This document shows positions 34,601-44,600 of a DNA stretch of 64,000 bases, one piece after another. The stretch's first letter is position 1. Each line of letters begins with the position of its first letter. Under the pieces are notes generated by a model. That model had not been told where the DNA came from, made no database searches, and saw nothing but the letters and a program-made list of their open reading frames with translations. Location: the NCBI RefSeq assembly GCF_036711975.1, contig NW_027248941.1, positions 744,001-808,000 on the forward strand. Direction: 5' to 3'. A program made the position numbers and the translations under genes. The DNA comes from Onthophagus taurus. Taxonomy: Eukaryota > Arthropoda > Insecta > Coleoptera > Scarabaeidae.

Positions 34601-36330
34601 CGTCTTTTTCAAGTGACTTTTTTGACGTTTCACTAAAAAAAATTTTATTTAACTCATTTTGTGTTAGAAATAAAACTAAAACTAGAAATTTTCGGGTTAT
34701 TATTTATTATTATAAATTTCTAGTTTTAGTTTTATTTCTTATTACATCGGCAAAATATTTTAATTTAGATTTGACACTCGTGTTAAAGCGCCATCTTTTG
34801 ATTTTAATCAGTACTACATTTGACTTTAATTCGGTAATTAATTTAAAAAAAAATAATTAATTTAAAATTGGGTCAAAATCAAATTAAAATTGGTAATAAT
34901 AATTACAAAATTGATTTTTATTAATTAATAATAATTATTAAATTTAAAAAGAATAATACTTTAACACCGCCATCTATTGAACGATTATCTAACTAACTTC
35001 AGCTGATAATGTCAATTTACATAACCTCAAAAAAAATTTTTTTTAGTCCCCAACCGAAATTCGATTATCAAACGGAAATCGTCCATCGCAAGGCCGTTTA
35101 GAAATTAAATACCACGGAACTTGGGGTACAGTTTGCGACGATGATTTCAACGACGACGCCGCAAAAGTGGTTTGCCGTTACCTCGGATTTAAAGGATCCG
35201 CAACTTCGCATAAAAACGGCGTTTACGGACCGGGGAAAGGCCCGATTTGGTTAGACCAAGTCTTTTGCCAAGGAAACGAGACCACTTTGCAAGAATGTGA
35301 CCGTTGGGATTGGGGAAAACACAATTGCGACCATTCCGAAGACGTCGGAATCGATTGTGATGACCACGAAAACGTGAAATCAACCCCGAGGAATAGTCAA
35401 AATTACCGAATTAAGCCCCTAAAACAAATTTTACCCATAACATGTGGATTAAGGAGTGATAATATATTTTCGGTACAAGATGATGTTCATTTTAGGGTTG
35501 TTAAAGGGTTGGTGGCGGAGAAAGGGATGTATCCTTGGCAAGCTAGTGTAAGGGTGAAAGGACAATCGAGTCAAGAACATTGGTGTGGGGCCGTTATTGT
35601 GTCAGAGAAGTTTGTTTTAACAGCCGGACATTGTTTAAATGGATATCAAAAAGGTGGTTTTGTTATTGTCGCTGGGGATTATGATAGAAATGAAAATGAA
35701 GGTACTGAACAAGTGGTGAATATTGAGGAGTTTTATGTACATAACGAATTTCGGAAAGGGACAAAAATGAATAACGATTTAGCACTGATTAAATTAAAAG
35801 GGGATGGATTCCGATTTGATGACCACATTCGAGCGATTTGTTTACCTCCGATTCATTTACAAGAAGAAGGTTTAAATTGTAGCATCTCAGGTTTTGGGAG
35901 TGTTAAATCAGGAAGAGCAGGTTTTATTTCTACCTTAATTAAAAAAAAAATGTATTAATTTTTTTATTTTAGTCGCATCAAGAGAATTAAGAGCCGGATT
36001 TATTCCAATTCAATCCCGCGAAGTTTGCAAAATGCCCCATATTTATGGAGAAGCCTTAACTGAGGGGATGATTTGCGCCGGGAATTTAGGCGGAGGGGTC
36101 GATGCTTGCGACGGGGATAGCGGGGGACCTTTAGCGTGCCTCAATGACGGTAATTTCATTAAAAAAAGTGGTTAAATAAGGTTAATTTTATTTTTGTAGG
36201 CGTTTTTACCTTGGTTGGGTTGACATCGTGGGGACAACATTGCGGGCATGCGAATAAACCGGGAGTTTACGTCAAGATATCGCACTATAGGAATTGGCTG
36301 GATGAGATGATGAGGAAGCACTCGGATTAA
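25625..36330 (+). CDS. Teq: Tequila / neurotrypsin-like modular serine protease
   Basis: Secreted modular trypsin-like protease, about 1507 residues. Exons: 25625-25678 (signal peptide MNIFRFLIWFSSFIFINT), 25732-29019, 35047-35920, 35973-36149, 36200-36330, all GT-AG and in frame. Domain order: two CBM14 chitin-binding domains (about 84-135 and 160-211), Asn/Gln/His-rich repeat (270-491), two more CBM14 (497-549, 580-633), second Asn/Gln/Trp-rich repeat (641-775), PAN/apple-like module (819-923), LDLa (924-957), SRCR (961-1068), LDLa (1075-1114), SRCR (1117-1219), trypsin domain from RVVKG (about 1265). The triad is visible: His in TAGHC, Asp in NNDLALI, Ser in CDGDSGGPL. Asp six residues before the Ser gives trypsin specificity. 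In Drosophila Tequila acts in memory and metabolism. Intron 2 is 6.0 kb of repeats. Confidence 0.93.
26487..27150 (+). repeat. Coding Asn/Gln/His-rich repeat in the Tequila-like protein
   Basis: In-frame DNA repeat of about 30-36 bp units built from CAGAACCAAAAT and CATCACAACCTTAAT, giving NQNQNLHHNLNQ-type protein repeats. Cysteine-free, between CBM14 domains 2 and 3. It looks like an unstructured, prion-like, His-rich linker. Confidence 0.9.
27598..28000 (+). repeat. Coding Asn/Gln/Trp-rich repeat in the Tequila-like protein
   Basis: Second in-frame repeat with units LSQNWNQNENL, GQNLNQNQNFD and variants. It lies between CBM14 domain 4 and the PAN-like module. Different composition from the first block (Trp and Phe instead of His), so it expanded independently. 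The antisense 167-codon open frame here is a by-product of the repeat. Confidence 0.9.
29020..30140. repeat. Tandem repeat, about 425 bp, protease intron 2
   Basis: About two and a half copies with CAGCTCCTGTTAATTAAA, AGATTTTATTAGAAAAAATG, GTCGGTTGCCATGGAGATTT and GCGCCATCTATTGAGATTT. Related pieces lie at 33108-33195, 33780-33960 and throughout 36331-38925. Confidence 0.8.
30142..31490. repeat. Tandem repeat, about 523 bp, protease intron 2
   Basis: Copies start near 30142, 30671 and 31188. Landmarks are AACTTCCGGTT, AATGTCAACGTCAATTTTG and AAAATCCTTTAAAATGAG, the last being the head module shared with other arrays. Confidence 0.8.
31493..32395. repeat. Seven-copy tandem repeat, about 133 bp, protease intron 2
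   Basis: Seven units starting near 31498, 31631, 31763, 31897, 32031, 32161 and 32294. Each has GAGCCCAAACTCGATGGGG, ATAGATATAGATAACCG and CCATTTTGGAAATAAAATT. It shares the CCAAACTCGATGGGGTTATC head with the 5'-nucleotidase intron array, but with half the period. Nothing else notable follows up to 32785 apart from a further partial copy of the 523-bp repeat. Confidence 0.85.
32788..33072 (-). pseudogene. Penelope-like element reverse transcriptase fragment
   Basis: On the - strand the peptide has the reverse-transcriptase signature YRLPKIHKPDVPLRPIVSA, then LAKILSPFTGN, then in another frame VSFDVESLFTKVPVKE, which is motif A with its catalytic Asp. Upstream, KMKDLIKSTGIPAELRKD is in a third phase. 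The LPKIHKP and FDVESLFT combination is typical of Penelope-like elements. At least two frameshifts and truncation at both ends show it is a dead relic of about 285 bp. It is inserted in the protease intron and flanked by the CTCCTGTTAATTAA-type repeat. Confidence 0.75.
33194..33761. mobile_element. 568-bp MITE with GGGGTCATACAC inverted ends
   Basis: Left end GGGGTCATACAC (33194-33205) and right end GTGTATGACCCC (33750-33761) are perfect 12-bp inverted repeats. The flanks AAAATCAAT and ATTTACACGACAAAATAAC together match an uninterrupted copy of the host repeat (for example near 29575), confirming insertion. A 2-bp AT duplication is possible. No transposase. It contains a perfect 16-bp-arm hairpin (33477-33511). 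Confidence 0.75.
33780..35046. repeat. Interspersed repeats at the end of protease intron 2
   Basis: No exon found. Two copies of an element with CGCCATCTATTG, GATTATCTAAC, AATTTAAAATTGGGTCAAA and AATTAATAATAATTATTAAA (about 34290-34490 and 34850-35010). Two copies of the AGAAATAAAACTAAAACTAGAA module also found inverted at 0.8-1.9 kb. An inverted relative lies at 56.4-56.8 kb. Confidence 0.65.
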
Positions 36331-38925
36331 ATAAAAATTAATTTATATAATTGAGGTTAAAACGAAACTCAAATTTTAATTTAAGCGGTCGGTAATGTAG
36401 GAAACGTTGCCGCCATCTATTGAGATTTTTTTTTGTATTGAATAAAAATAAGTTAAAAATTATTGTTATTATGAAATTAATTATTGAATTATTAATTATT
36501 ACAAAAATTTTAATTAATAATGTGTCATTTTTGTTCCGAAACGTCATTGTGGAAAATGTGAGGTAAAGAAGAAAATAATAAAGGCGCCATCTATTGAGAT
36601 TTCTAAGAAATTTTTAAACTAAAAATAAATTTTAAAAAAACTTACCGAAATTTTAATCCAACTTGAGGGCGACTTATACGTTGTAGATAAAGAGAGATTC
36701 ACAAACGCAGCTCCTATTAATTAAAGAAAGATTTTATTAGGAAAAATGATAAAATCCAAATCTCACCTTAACGTGGTTAAAAACACATCAAAATCAATTA
36801 ATATTGATTGCGGAAATGCGATTATAAACCAGGAGTTATTGGATCGATGACTTGGATTAAATAAAAATTAATTTGATACTTAATAAAGAAATTAATTAAT
36901 TTTTCGATTTTTTGAGGTTAAAACGAAACTGTCAAATTTTAATTTTAAGTGGTCGGTAACGTAGAAAAACTTGGCGCCATCTATTGAGATTTTTTTATAT
37001 TATATAACAATAAATTAATAATTATTTTTTAACGTAAAAATTAATATTATTATAAAATAACCCAGATTATTTTAAAAATTACAATAATTTTAATTAATAA
37101 TCCTTTTTTGGTTAAATTAAATCATCAATAATATTTTGCGTCATTTTTGTACCGAAATGTCATTGTGGAAAAAGTGAGGTTACAACGAAATTAAGCAAAT
37201 TTATTCGTATTAGTCTAAAATGGTCTCAACGTACGTTGTATCTTGTATATTTTAACTTTAATGCACGTGTTATTAACGGTATAAATACAAAAATAAGTTT
37301 AACTAACCTTATTTGTCGAGGAAACTAAACACTTTGGAAGAATTAGGATTGCGGAAATTCGATCATAAACTAGGAGTTAATGGATCGATTTGAAATCACT
37401 TGGATTAAATAAAAATTAATTTATTTATTGATTAAAGCGATTAATTAATTTTTCCACTTTTTGTGGTTAAAACGAAACTGTCAAATTTTAATTTTAAGCG
37501 GTCGGTAACGTAGAGAACATTGGCGCCATCTATTGACATTTTTTTAAATTATATAAGAATAAATTAATAATTAATTTTTAACGTAAAAATTAATATTATT
37601 ATAAAATAACCCAGATTATTTTAAAAATTGCAAAAATTTTAATTAATAATCCTTTTTTTGTTAAATTAAATCATCAAATTTGTATTTTTGTACCGAAATG
37701 TCATTGTGAAAAATGAGGTTATATCGAAATTACCATAAATTATGCAATCTATTCGTATTAATCTTATATGGTCTCGATGTATGTTGTATCTTCTACATTT
37801 GAACTTTAATACACGTGTTATTAACAGTATAAATACAAAAATAAGTTTAACTAACCTTATTTGTCAAGGAAACTAAACACTTTGGAAGAATTAAGATTGC
37901 GGAAATTCGATTACAAACCAGGAGTTATTGGATCGATGAGAAATCACTTGGATTAAATAAAAATTAATTTATTTATTGATACTTTATAAAGAAATTAATT
38001 AATTTTTCGATTTTTTGAGGTTAAAACGAAACTGTCAAATTTTAATTTTAAGTGGTCGGTAACGTAGAAAACATTGGCGCCATCTATTGAGATTTTTCTT
38101 TGTATTGAATAAGAATAAATTAATTTTTAACGTAAACATTAATATTATTACAAAATACCTCAGATTATATCAAATATTATAAAAATTTTAATTAATAATC
38201 CTTTTCTGGTTAAATTAAATCATCAAATTTGTATTTTTGTACCGAAATGTCATTGTGAAAAATGAGGTTATAACGAAATTACCTTAAATTATACGAAACT
38301 ATTCGTATTAATCTTAAACGGTCTCAACGTACGTTGTATCTTGTATATTTTAATTTTAATACACGTGTTATTAACGGTATAAATACAAAAATAAGTTTAA
38401 CAAACCTTATTTGTCAAAGAAACTAAACACTGCAAGAATTTGGATTGCGGAAATGCGATTATAAACCAGGAGTTATTGGATCGATGAGAAATCACTTGTA
38501 TTAAATAAAAATTAATTTATTTGTTGATTAAAGCGATTAATTTTTCCACTTTTTGGGGTTAAAACGAAACTGTCAAATTCTAACTGGTCGGTAACGTAGA
38601 AAACATTAGCGCCATCTATTGAATTTTTTTTGTATTAAATAAGAATAAATTAATTTTTAACGTAAAAATTAATATTATTATAAAATAACCCAAATTATTT
38701 TAAAAATTATAAAAATTTTAATTAATAATCCTTTTTTGGTTAAATTAAATCATCAATATTTTGCGTCATTTTTGTACCGAAACGTCATTGTGGAAAAAGT
38801 GAGGTTATAACAAATTTTTTTGAAGAATTAGGATTGCGGAAATTGTGATCATAAACAAGGAGTTATTCGATTATTAGGATTAAATAAAAATCCTTTTTTA
38901 ATTTATACATCGTTACATAATAAAC
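36331..38925. repeat. Five-unit array carrying decayed copies of the protease terminal exon
   Basis: Five units of about 400-560 bp. Each holds a segment like the end of the protease gene: TGCGGAAATGCGAT, AAACCAGGAGTTATTGGATC and GGATTAAATAAAAATTAATT (near 36808, 37346, 37890, 38440, 38826). Then follows the same 3' flank (AAAACGAAACTGTCAAATTT, GGCGCCATCTATTGAGATTT). The genuine exon at 36200-36330 has the matching landmarks ATTGCGGGCATGCGAATAAA, CCGGGAGTT and the identical GGATTAAATAAAAATTAATT tail. Three units also contain a TATAAATAC sequence (near 37278, 37826, 38376). Confidence 0.75.
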
Positions 38926-38933
38926 CCGTTAAG

Positions 38934-39564
38934 TTAAAACTTATAATTATTAGTGGCAACTTCAGATTGTCGCTCGGCGGCGATTCGAGCATGTTCCTCC
39001 GCAATCTTTTGATAAAGATCGTTGTGTTTTTGGGCAACGTTTAAATAAGCTTGGGTTTGCCCCGGAATCGGGACATTCCCCGTTTGATGGGCGTACGCTA
39101 TGTTATTAAAATCTTGTAAATGTTTTTGTTTTGCGTAAGCCACAGCTTGGGTGTCTTCAGCACCCGCGAAATTGGAGTTGGGATGAAAGCCGTGCTCATC
39201 AGCGACATAATTAACCGTGCGTATTTTGTAGTTTGGGTCAACATAGGAAAACGAACCTTTTAAACAAATTTCTTTTTAAATATTTTCTTTTTTAAAGATT
39301 AAAACTTACCTTGTACCGTGTTACCATCACTAATTTCGGAATGAGTTCTGTCAATATGACCTGGATAACGCCCAGCGGCGTAACCGAACGCGTAGGGTGT
39401 TTTTGGAGCTTCATTCTCTTTTAAAGGTGGTAATAATTCGGAGATATCGCAGCTTATTGAAGAGATTGAACCGAAAATTAATACCTGGGAATATAAAAAT
39501 TAATTATTTAGTTTTAATTAATAATTATTTATATTTAACTCACCAAAAATATTAATTTAGCCAT
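38934..39564 (-). CDS. Cuticular protein, Rebers-Riddiford (chitin_bind_4) family
   Basis: Structural cuticle protein, predicted to be secreted and to bind chitin. Exons on the - strand: 39564-39544, 39484-39310, 39256-38934; GT-AG junctions join in frame to give 172 residues. Signal peptide MAKLIFLVLIFGSISSISC spans exons 1 and 2, the usual short first exon of this family. The RR motif runs from YAFGYAAGRYPGHIDRTHSE through GNTVQGSFSYVDPN to IRTVNYVADEHGFHP, with the conserved YVADEHGF core. After it comes an Ala/Gln/His-rich C-terminal half (AYAKQKHLQDFNNIAYAHQT, HARIAAERQ) unlike short RR-1 proteins. RR-1 versus RR-2 is not settled. It converges on the Tequila-like gene. Confidence 0.9.
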
Positions 39565-40320
39565 TTTAAATCAAACTTTACTTCGTTTAGTTGATAGTAA
39601 AAGGAGATTTAAACAGGTTTTTTCTTTAACGTGGAAGTCGTTTCAAGTGAAAGTGGTTTCTTGTGTGTCACGAATTTCAGCTCTTTCCTCTACAAGAAAC
39701 GTGCGAAGACTTGGATATTATTCGGGGAAACTAGGATTAAATCATACAAAAATGAATAAAAAAACCGGTTCTTAATGATGACAAAAGCATTTAAGCAAAT
39801 AAAAGCTTTAAGAATGAAATTATATACTATTAAGACCCAATAAAATAATTTTTATTATCTTTAATAATAAAATATTGATTTTTTTGTTGTTGTGGAACAT
39901 CCTTAAACGTCGTTTTATTAAAAAAAATGTAAAAACGTGATGAGTCGCGCGTTCAAGGATATGAAAAAATCTTACATCATCAGGTTTTATTTAAATCTTT
40001 TTCACCACAATTAACTCTAACGTTATAAACAGCAATTTTAACCAATAAAATTAAATTAATACCTTTTTGTAACATCCAAGAACCTTATTTTAACTAAAAA
40101 TTATTAATAAAATGGCTAGAACAAGAATACTTACAGTAAAAATTCGTTTTCATTAAAGAATTTTTAATTAACCTTATTCCATTAAGTACTAATTTGGAAG
40201 GAATTCATAGGAAATGTTTTTCATGGATTACATATTTGGAATTTTCAAGTTTTAGTGTGTAATAAACAAATCAATTGATCAAAAACAACTTTTTAATCAA
40301 AATAACACTCCAAATTAAAT
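39565..40320. other. Intergenic between cuticular protein and RpL22
   Basis: AT-rich, no open frame with family signal and no tandem array. The cuticular protein promoter should lie at the left side; a TTTAAA box at 39608-39613 is about 45 bp upstream of the start codon but not convincing. Confidence 0.5.
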
Positions 40321-41015
40321 TTATTCGTTATCATCTTCATCATCATCCTCTTGATTATTGATTTGGAAGTAACGCAACTCGTAGCTATCCTTTCCATTGG
40401 CAACAACGCGCAACCAATCCCTCAAATTTTGTTTCTTCAAGTACTTTTTCGTTAAATACTTCAAATAACGCTTCGAAAATGGTATTTCAGAGTTCAAAAC
40501 TAACTTGGTTTGCTTCTCCCTCGATAAAGAGACTGCATTTCCCAAGTTTCCGGTCTTTCCACTCACCTTGATCCTTTCAAGGAGATATTTTTCCTAAAAC
40601 AATCAAGTTTTATTAAAGAATTAACTAAAATTATTTCATTCTTACAAAATTTGCGACATCCAAGATGTTATCTTCAACCGGATGAGTGCAATCCACCATA
40701 AATTTAAGCGCTACCTTCTTCTTTTTGATCCCTTTTCCGCGGATATGTTGCTTCCTTGCTTGGGGCTTCGCCGCGGGGGCCGCTTTCGTCTGGAATCCAC
40801 AAGATTTTTAACTTGTGTTTCAACCAGACTCAACAAAATTTTTTTTGGAGGTTAGGTCAACGATCGGTTAAAATCGCGATCATCATTTCACAAATTTTTA
40901 AAGATTTGGGTTCATTTTAAAGGGAATTTGTTTATTTATACGATTTTAACGCTATTTCTTATTTATTTATTGTTTAATTAACGATTTTTAATGTTTTTTT
41001 ACTTACCACTGCCAT
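40321..41015 (-). CDS. RpL22: Ribosomal protein eL22 (RpL22)
   Basis: 60S subunit protein that binds 28S rRNA near the exit tunnel. Exons on the - strand: 41015-41007 (only MAV), 40789-40646, 40593-40321; introns of 217 and 52 bp are GT-AG, phase 0. The product is 141 residues. Family motifs are [62 protein letters not shown] and [11 protein letters not shown], then the acidic tail EDDDEDDNE. The Lys/Ala-rich N-terminus ([14 protein letters not shown]) is short: the long histone-H1-like extension of Drosophila RpL22 is absent. An intron right after the start is usual for insect ribosomal protein genes. Confidence 0.96.
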
Positions 41016-41645
41016 TTTGACGTTGACACAATAGAGAATTGTGGGTAAATGAGGATGATGGTAGTTGTGTTATCGACCAACTTGAAGTTGGCGCTATCTG
41101 TTTTAGTTAAGTTTGATTTTTATTTATAATTAATAAAAATTAAATTATATTTGAGAATCAAACTTAATAATGATTAGTGTTAATAATTATTATTAAAATG
41201 ATTAAGATAAATTAAAAATAATTCACAAAAAAAAAATAATAAAGAATGAAATAAGCGCCATCTGTTGTTGAGAGGGTAATATTAATAAATAGAACTGTCA
41301 TTTGAATTAAAATGTCATAATTGAACGAATTATTTTTATTAATTCTAACTAAATGACTAAAATGGGGTTAAAAACGACTGAATTAATTATAATTATAAGG
41401 TGCGGCGATAATTATTTAAGCGTTGTTGATAAGAATTGTGGAACAGGAAATGGTGTAGATTAGAAAAACATTTTCACGCTTGCGCCACCTAAAATCGATC
41501 CGATTTCAAGGTAAAACTCAACTATTTACCATTCCGTTAACGAATTGAGATGAAAATTCGTTGAAAAAGAAGCGGGACCTTAAAAACCAATAAGAACGCG
41601 CGAAAATACCCAAAAGGAGTGAAAAAAAGTTACTAACCAAAAAAA
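41016..41645. promoter_or_regulatory. Shared upstream region of RpL22 and the SGSM gene
   Basis: 630 bp between divergent start codons. A pyrimidine tract (TTCTCTATT on the - strand) about 20-30 nt upstream of the RpL22 ATG could be the TOP-type start. One GCGCCATCT motif lies at about 41258. No coding signal. Confidence 0.4.
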
Positions 41646-44600
41646 ATGGGTTCAAAATCAGGTTAAAAACAAATTTGTTATTAATTTAATCCGAATCATT
41701 GTTTTTGTAGATGAAAATTTCAAAGCTAAACTAATAGCGAATGTCAAAAAAGAGGTTAAACAAGTCATGGAAGAATCGGTAACGAGAAAATTCGTTCACG
41801 AAGAATCAGGATCGGTAACAGCTTTATGTGGGGCTGTTGAAGCTTGTTTATCTCAAGGTAATTTCAATAAAAATAAATCAAAATGCGTCGAGGTTATGTT
41901 TAAATCTAACCTCATTATTTTGACAGCTGTCAATTTGAAATATAGGTTATGTTTGGATTAATTTTTTTCTTTTAAGGTTTACGAAGACGTGCTTTAGGCC
42001 TATTTAAAACATCCTCAACGACCGCTTTACTCCATAAAATAGCAAAACACAGCCCGGAAGCGGCGATAATCTCGAAAAAACTCCAACAAATTGAAAATTC
42101 CGACCCAAATCGGCGATCATCGAGCAGTAGCGATAGCTTAACGAAACCGACGTTAAAGAAAAACGCTTCGTTTCATGGTCTCGCAACGACGCAACCTAAA
42201 CATTTATGGATCCGTTTGGCGCTATTTGAAAGGAACCTCCCGAAAGTGATCGATTTTTTGGTTCAAAACGCGTCGAAGTATTACGAAAGAGATAGTTTGG
42301 TTGCCGATGCGGATTACGGATCGATTTTGAGTTCGCTTTTGGTGGGACCTTGCGCTTTGGATTACTCAAAAACGAGGAATCAAAGTTTTTGGAGCGATCC
42401 CCCGGCTGATGAGCTCGTTCAACGACATCGAATTTCTTCCTCTGCGTCGACACCCCCATCGGTTAGGCGGCCTATTTTAAACTTTAAACGCTCCTTAAAC
42501 GCAAGTTCGGAGGATTCGGGGGGGTTGAGAGGTTCGAGTCAGCTTTTTGCTAAAGATTACGTCGAGTCGTTGCATCAAAACGCGAAGGAGTCGCTAATTT
42601 TCGGCAAAAACAACGTTTTGATTTCGCCCCAAAAGGCGGGAAATTCAAATTTAATCCCGGGGTATTTAAGTTTACATCAAAACGTTGACGGGTTAACATT
42701 AAAATGGACCCCGAATCAACTTATAAACGGATTTAAAGACGATGAAGAATGTTTAAAGAATGTAAACGATAAAAGTGTTTATTGGGATTACGCCTTAACG
42801 GTGAGGTTGGATGAAATCGTTTATGTGCATTGTCATCGCGAAAATGATACGGGGGGGACGATTATTTTGGTGGGACAAGACGGGGTTCAACGACCCCCGA
42901 TTCATTTTCCTAAAGGGGGGCACATGTTGGCGTTTTTATCGTGTGTCGAAACCGGGTTGTTACCCAGAGGGCGTTTAGACCCACCCTTGTGGTCCCAAAG
43001 GAATAATAATAACAAAAAAAGGAGGCCTTTAGCGACTTTGGGGGAAAAAAACGAAGAAAACGATGGGGATGAGACATTCTTGGTTAAAAAGAAGGAGGAT
43101 TTGGTGTTTCGAATCATCGATCACCGCGAAATTGGACTCAAACGAAATCAATTAATGGACACCCACGTCCAATTCCCCTCCTCGAAATCAATCAAAACAA
43201 ATTCAAGCACAAGCTCAGAAAGCTCAACGAAAAGCTTAAGCATCGATCAATCCGTTATTAATATTAATAACATCACAGTTCAAGACGGTTATTCCCCGCC
43301 GAGTATCCAAGCAGTTTGCGATTCGATGAAACGTCAAATCATTTCGAGGGCCTTTTACGGCTGGTTAGCTTACTGCCGCCATCTATCGACCGTTAGGCGC
43401 CACTTAACCGGATTAGTTAACTCAAAAATAATCAACGACGAAGTCGGCGCTAAAGATGGCGTCACCATCGAAAAATGGCGCGAAATTTGCAACGAAGGCG
43501 TCATTACCGACCGAGGCGAATTATACAAATTAGTTTATTTCGGCGGAATCCACCACGATTTAAGAAAAGAAATTTGGCCCTACTTACTAGGACATTACAA
43601 GTTTGGAAGTAACATAGACGAAAGGGTTAAATTAAGCGAAGAAACAAAACAAGCGTACGAAAATACAATGTCGGAGTGGTTAGCCGTTGAGGCAATAGTG
43701 AGACAACGCGATAAAGAAAGTCAAGCTAACGCGATTGCTAAATTAAGCAGCGATAGTATCAGCGGGAACGAAGTCCCTAAACAGATTCAACGAGATTTAA
43801 GTAATGATGTTTTTGAAGATTTTTCTAGTTTTTCCGATGAGGATGATCCCAAAATCATCACGCATCCACAAAACGACGATGAAAATGATGTTTTATCGAA
43901 GGAGAATGTAACGCAACACGATTTAGATTGCTTAAAAAAGGAGAGACTCCTCAAGGAGTACTCAACCACCTCATCGACGAAAGCGCAAATTTCGGAATTT
44001 TCGAGTATTGATACTGAGTATTCAAGTAAAGAGACTGAAAGTTCCGAAGTGACCGAAATACAAGATATGGAGAAGTGTCTAAATGTTAATGAGGGGAAGT
44101 TTGTTACCCCGGAAATGACGACGGAGGATTTTGATGTTAATAACGTGATCGTAACGACGGCTAGTGTTGATTTGAATCAACCGGAAGTGTCGGTAAAAAC
44201 GTTTGAGAGTTTAACGGCCGTTAAGGAGGAAAATAGTTTGGATACGTTGGATTGTATTGATTCGCATGGGTTGGTGAGTCCTTCCGTGTCGGCGTGTGTT
44301 TCCCCGGCGAGTTCTAATGGGGGAGTTTATACGGTAAAAAAATTATGTTTAATAAAAATTGATAAAAAATTTTGTTTTGTAGCAAGAACTTTTAGAATCG
44401 TTCGGGCAAAACTTGCATAGAATCGATAAGGATGTTCAAAGGTGTGATAGGAATTATTGGTACTTTACGAACGAAAATTTAGAGAAGTTGAGGAATGTAA
44501 TGTGCACGTAAGTCAATTTTACTTCAATTAATCAAAATTGACGCAATGTAATTATCAAGATATTAATGTATTTTAGATGACGTATGTTTCCAATTTGAAG

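Noticed and set aside
40790-41006. snoRNA in RpL22 intron 1
   Set aside because: A C-box-like ATGATGA exists on the - strand, but no matching D box (CTGA) or terminal stem was found.
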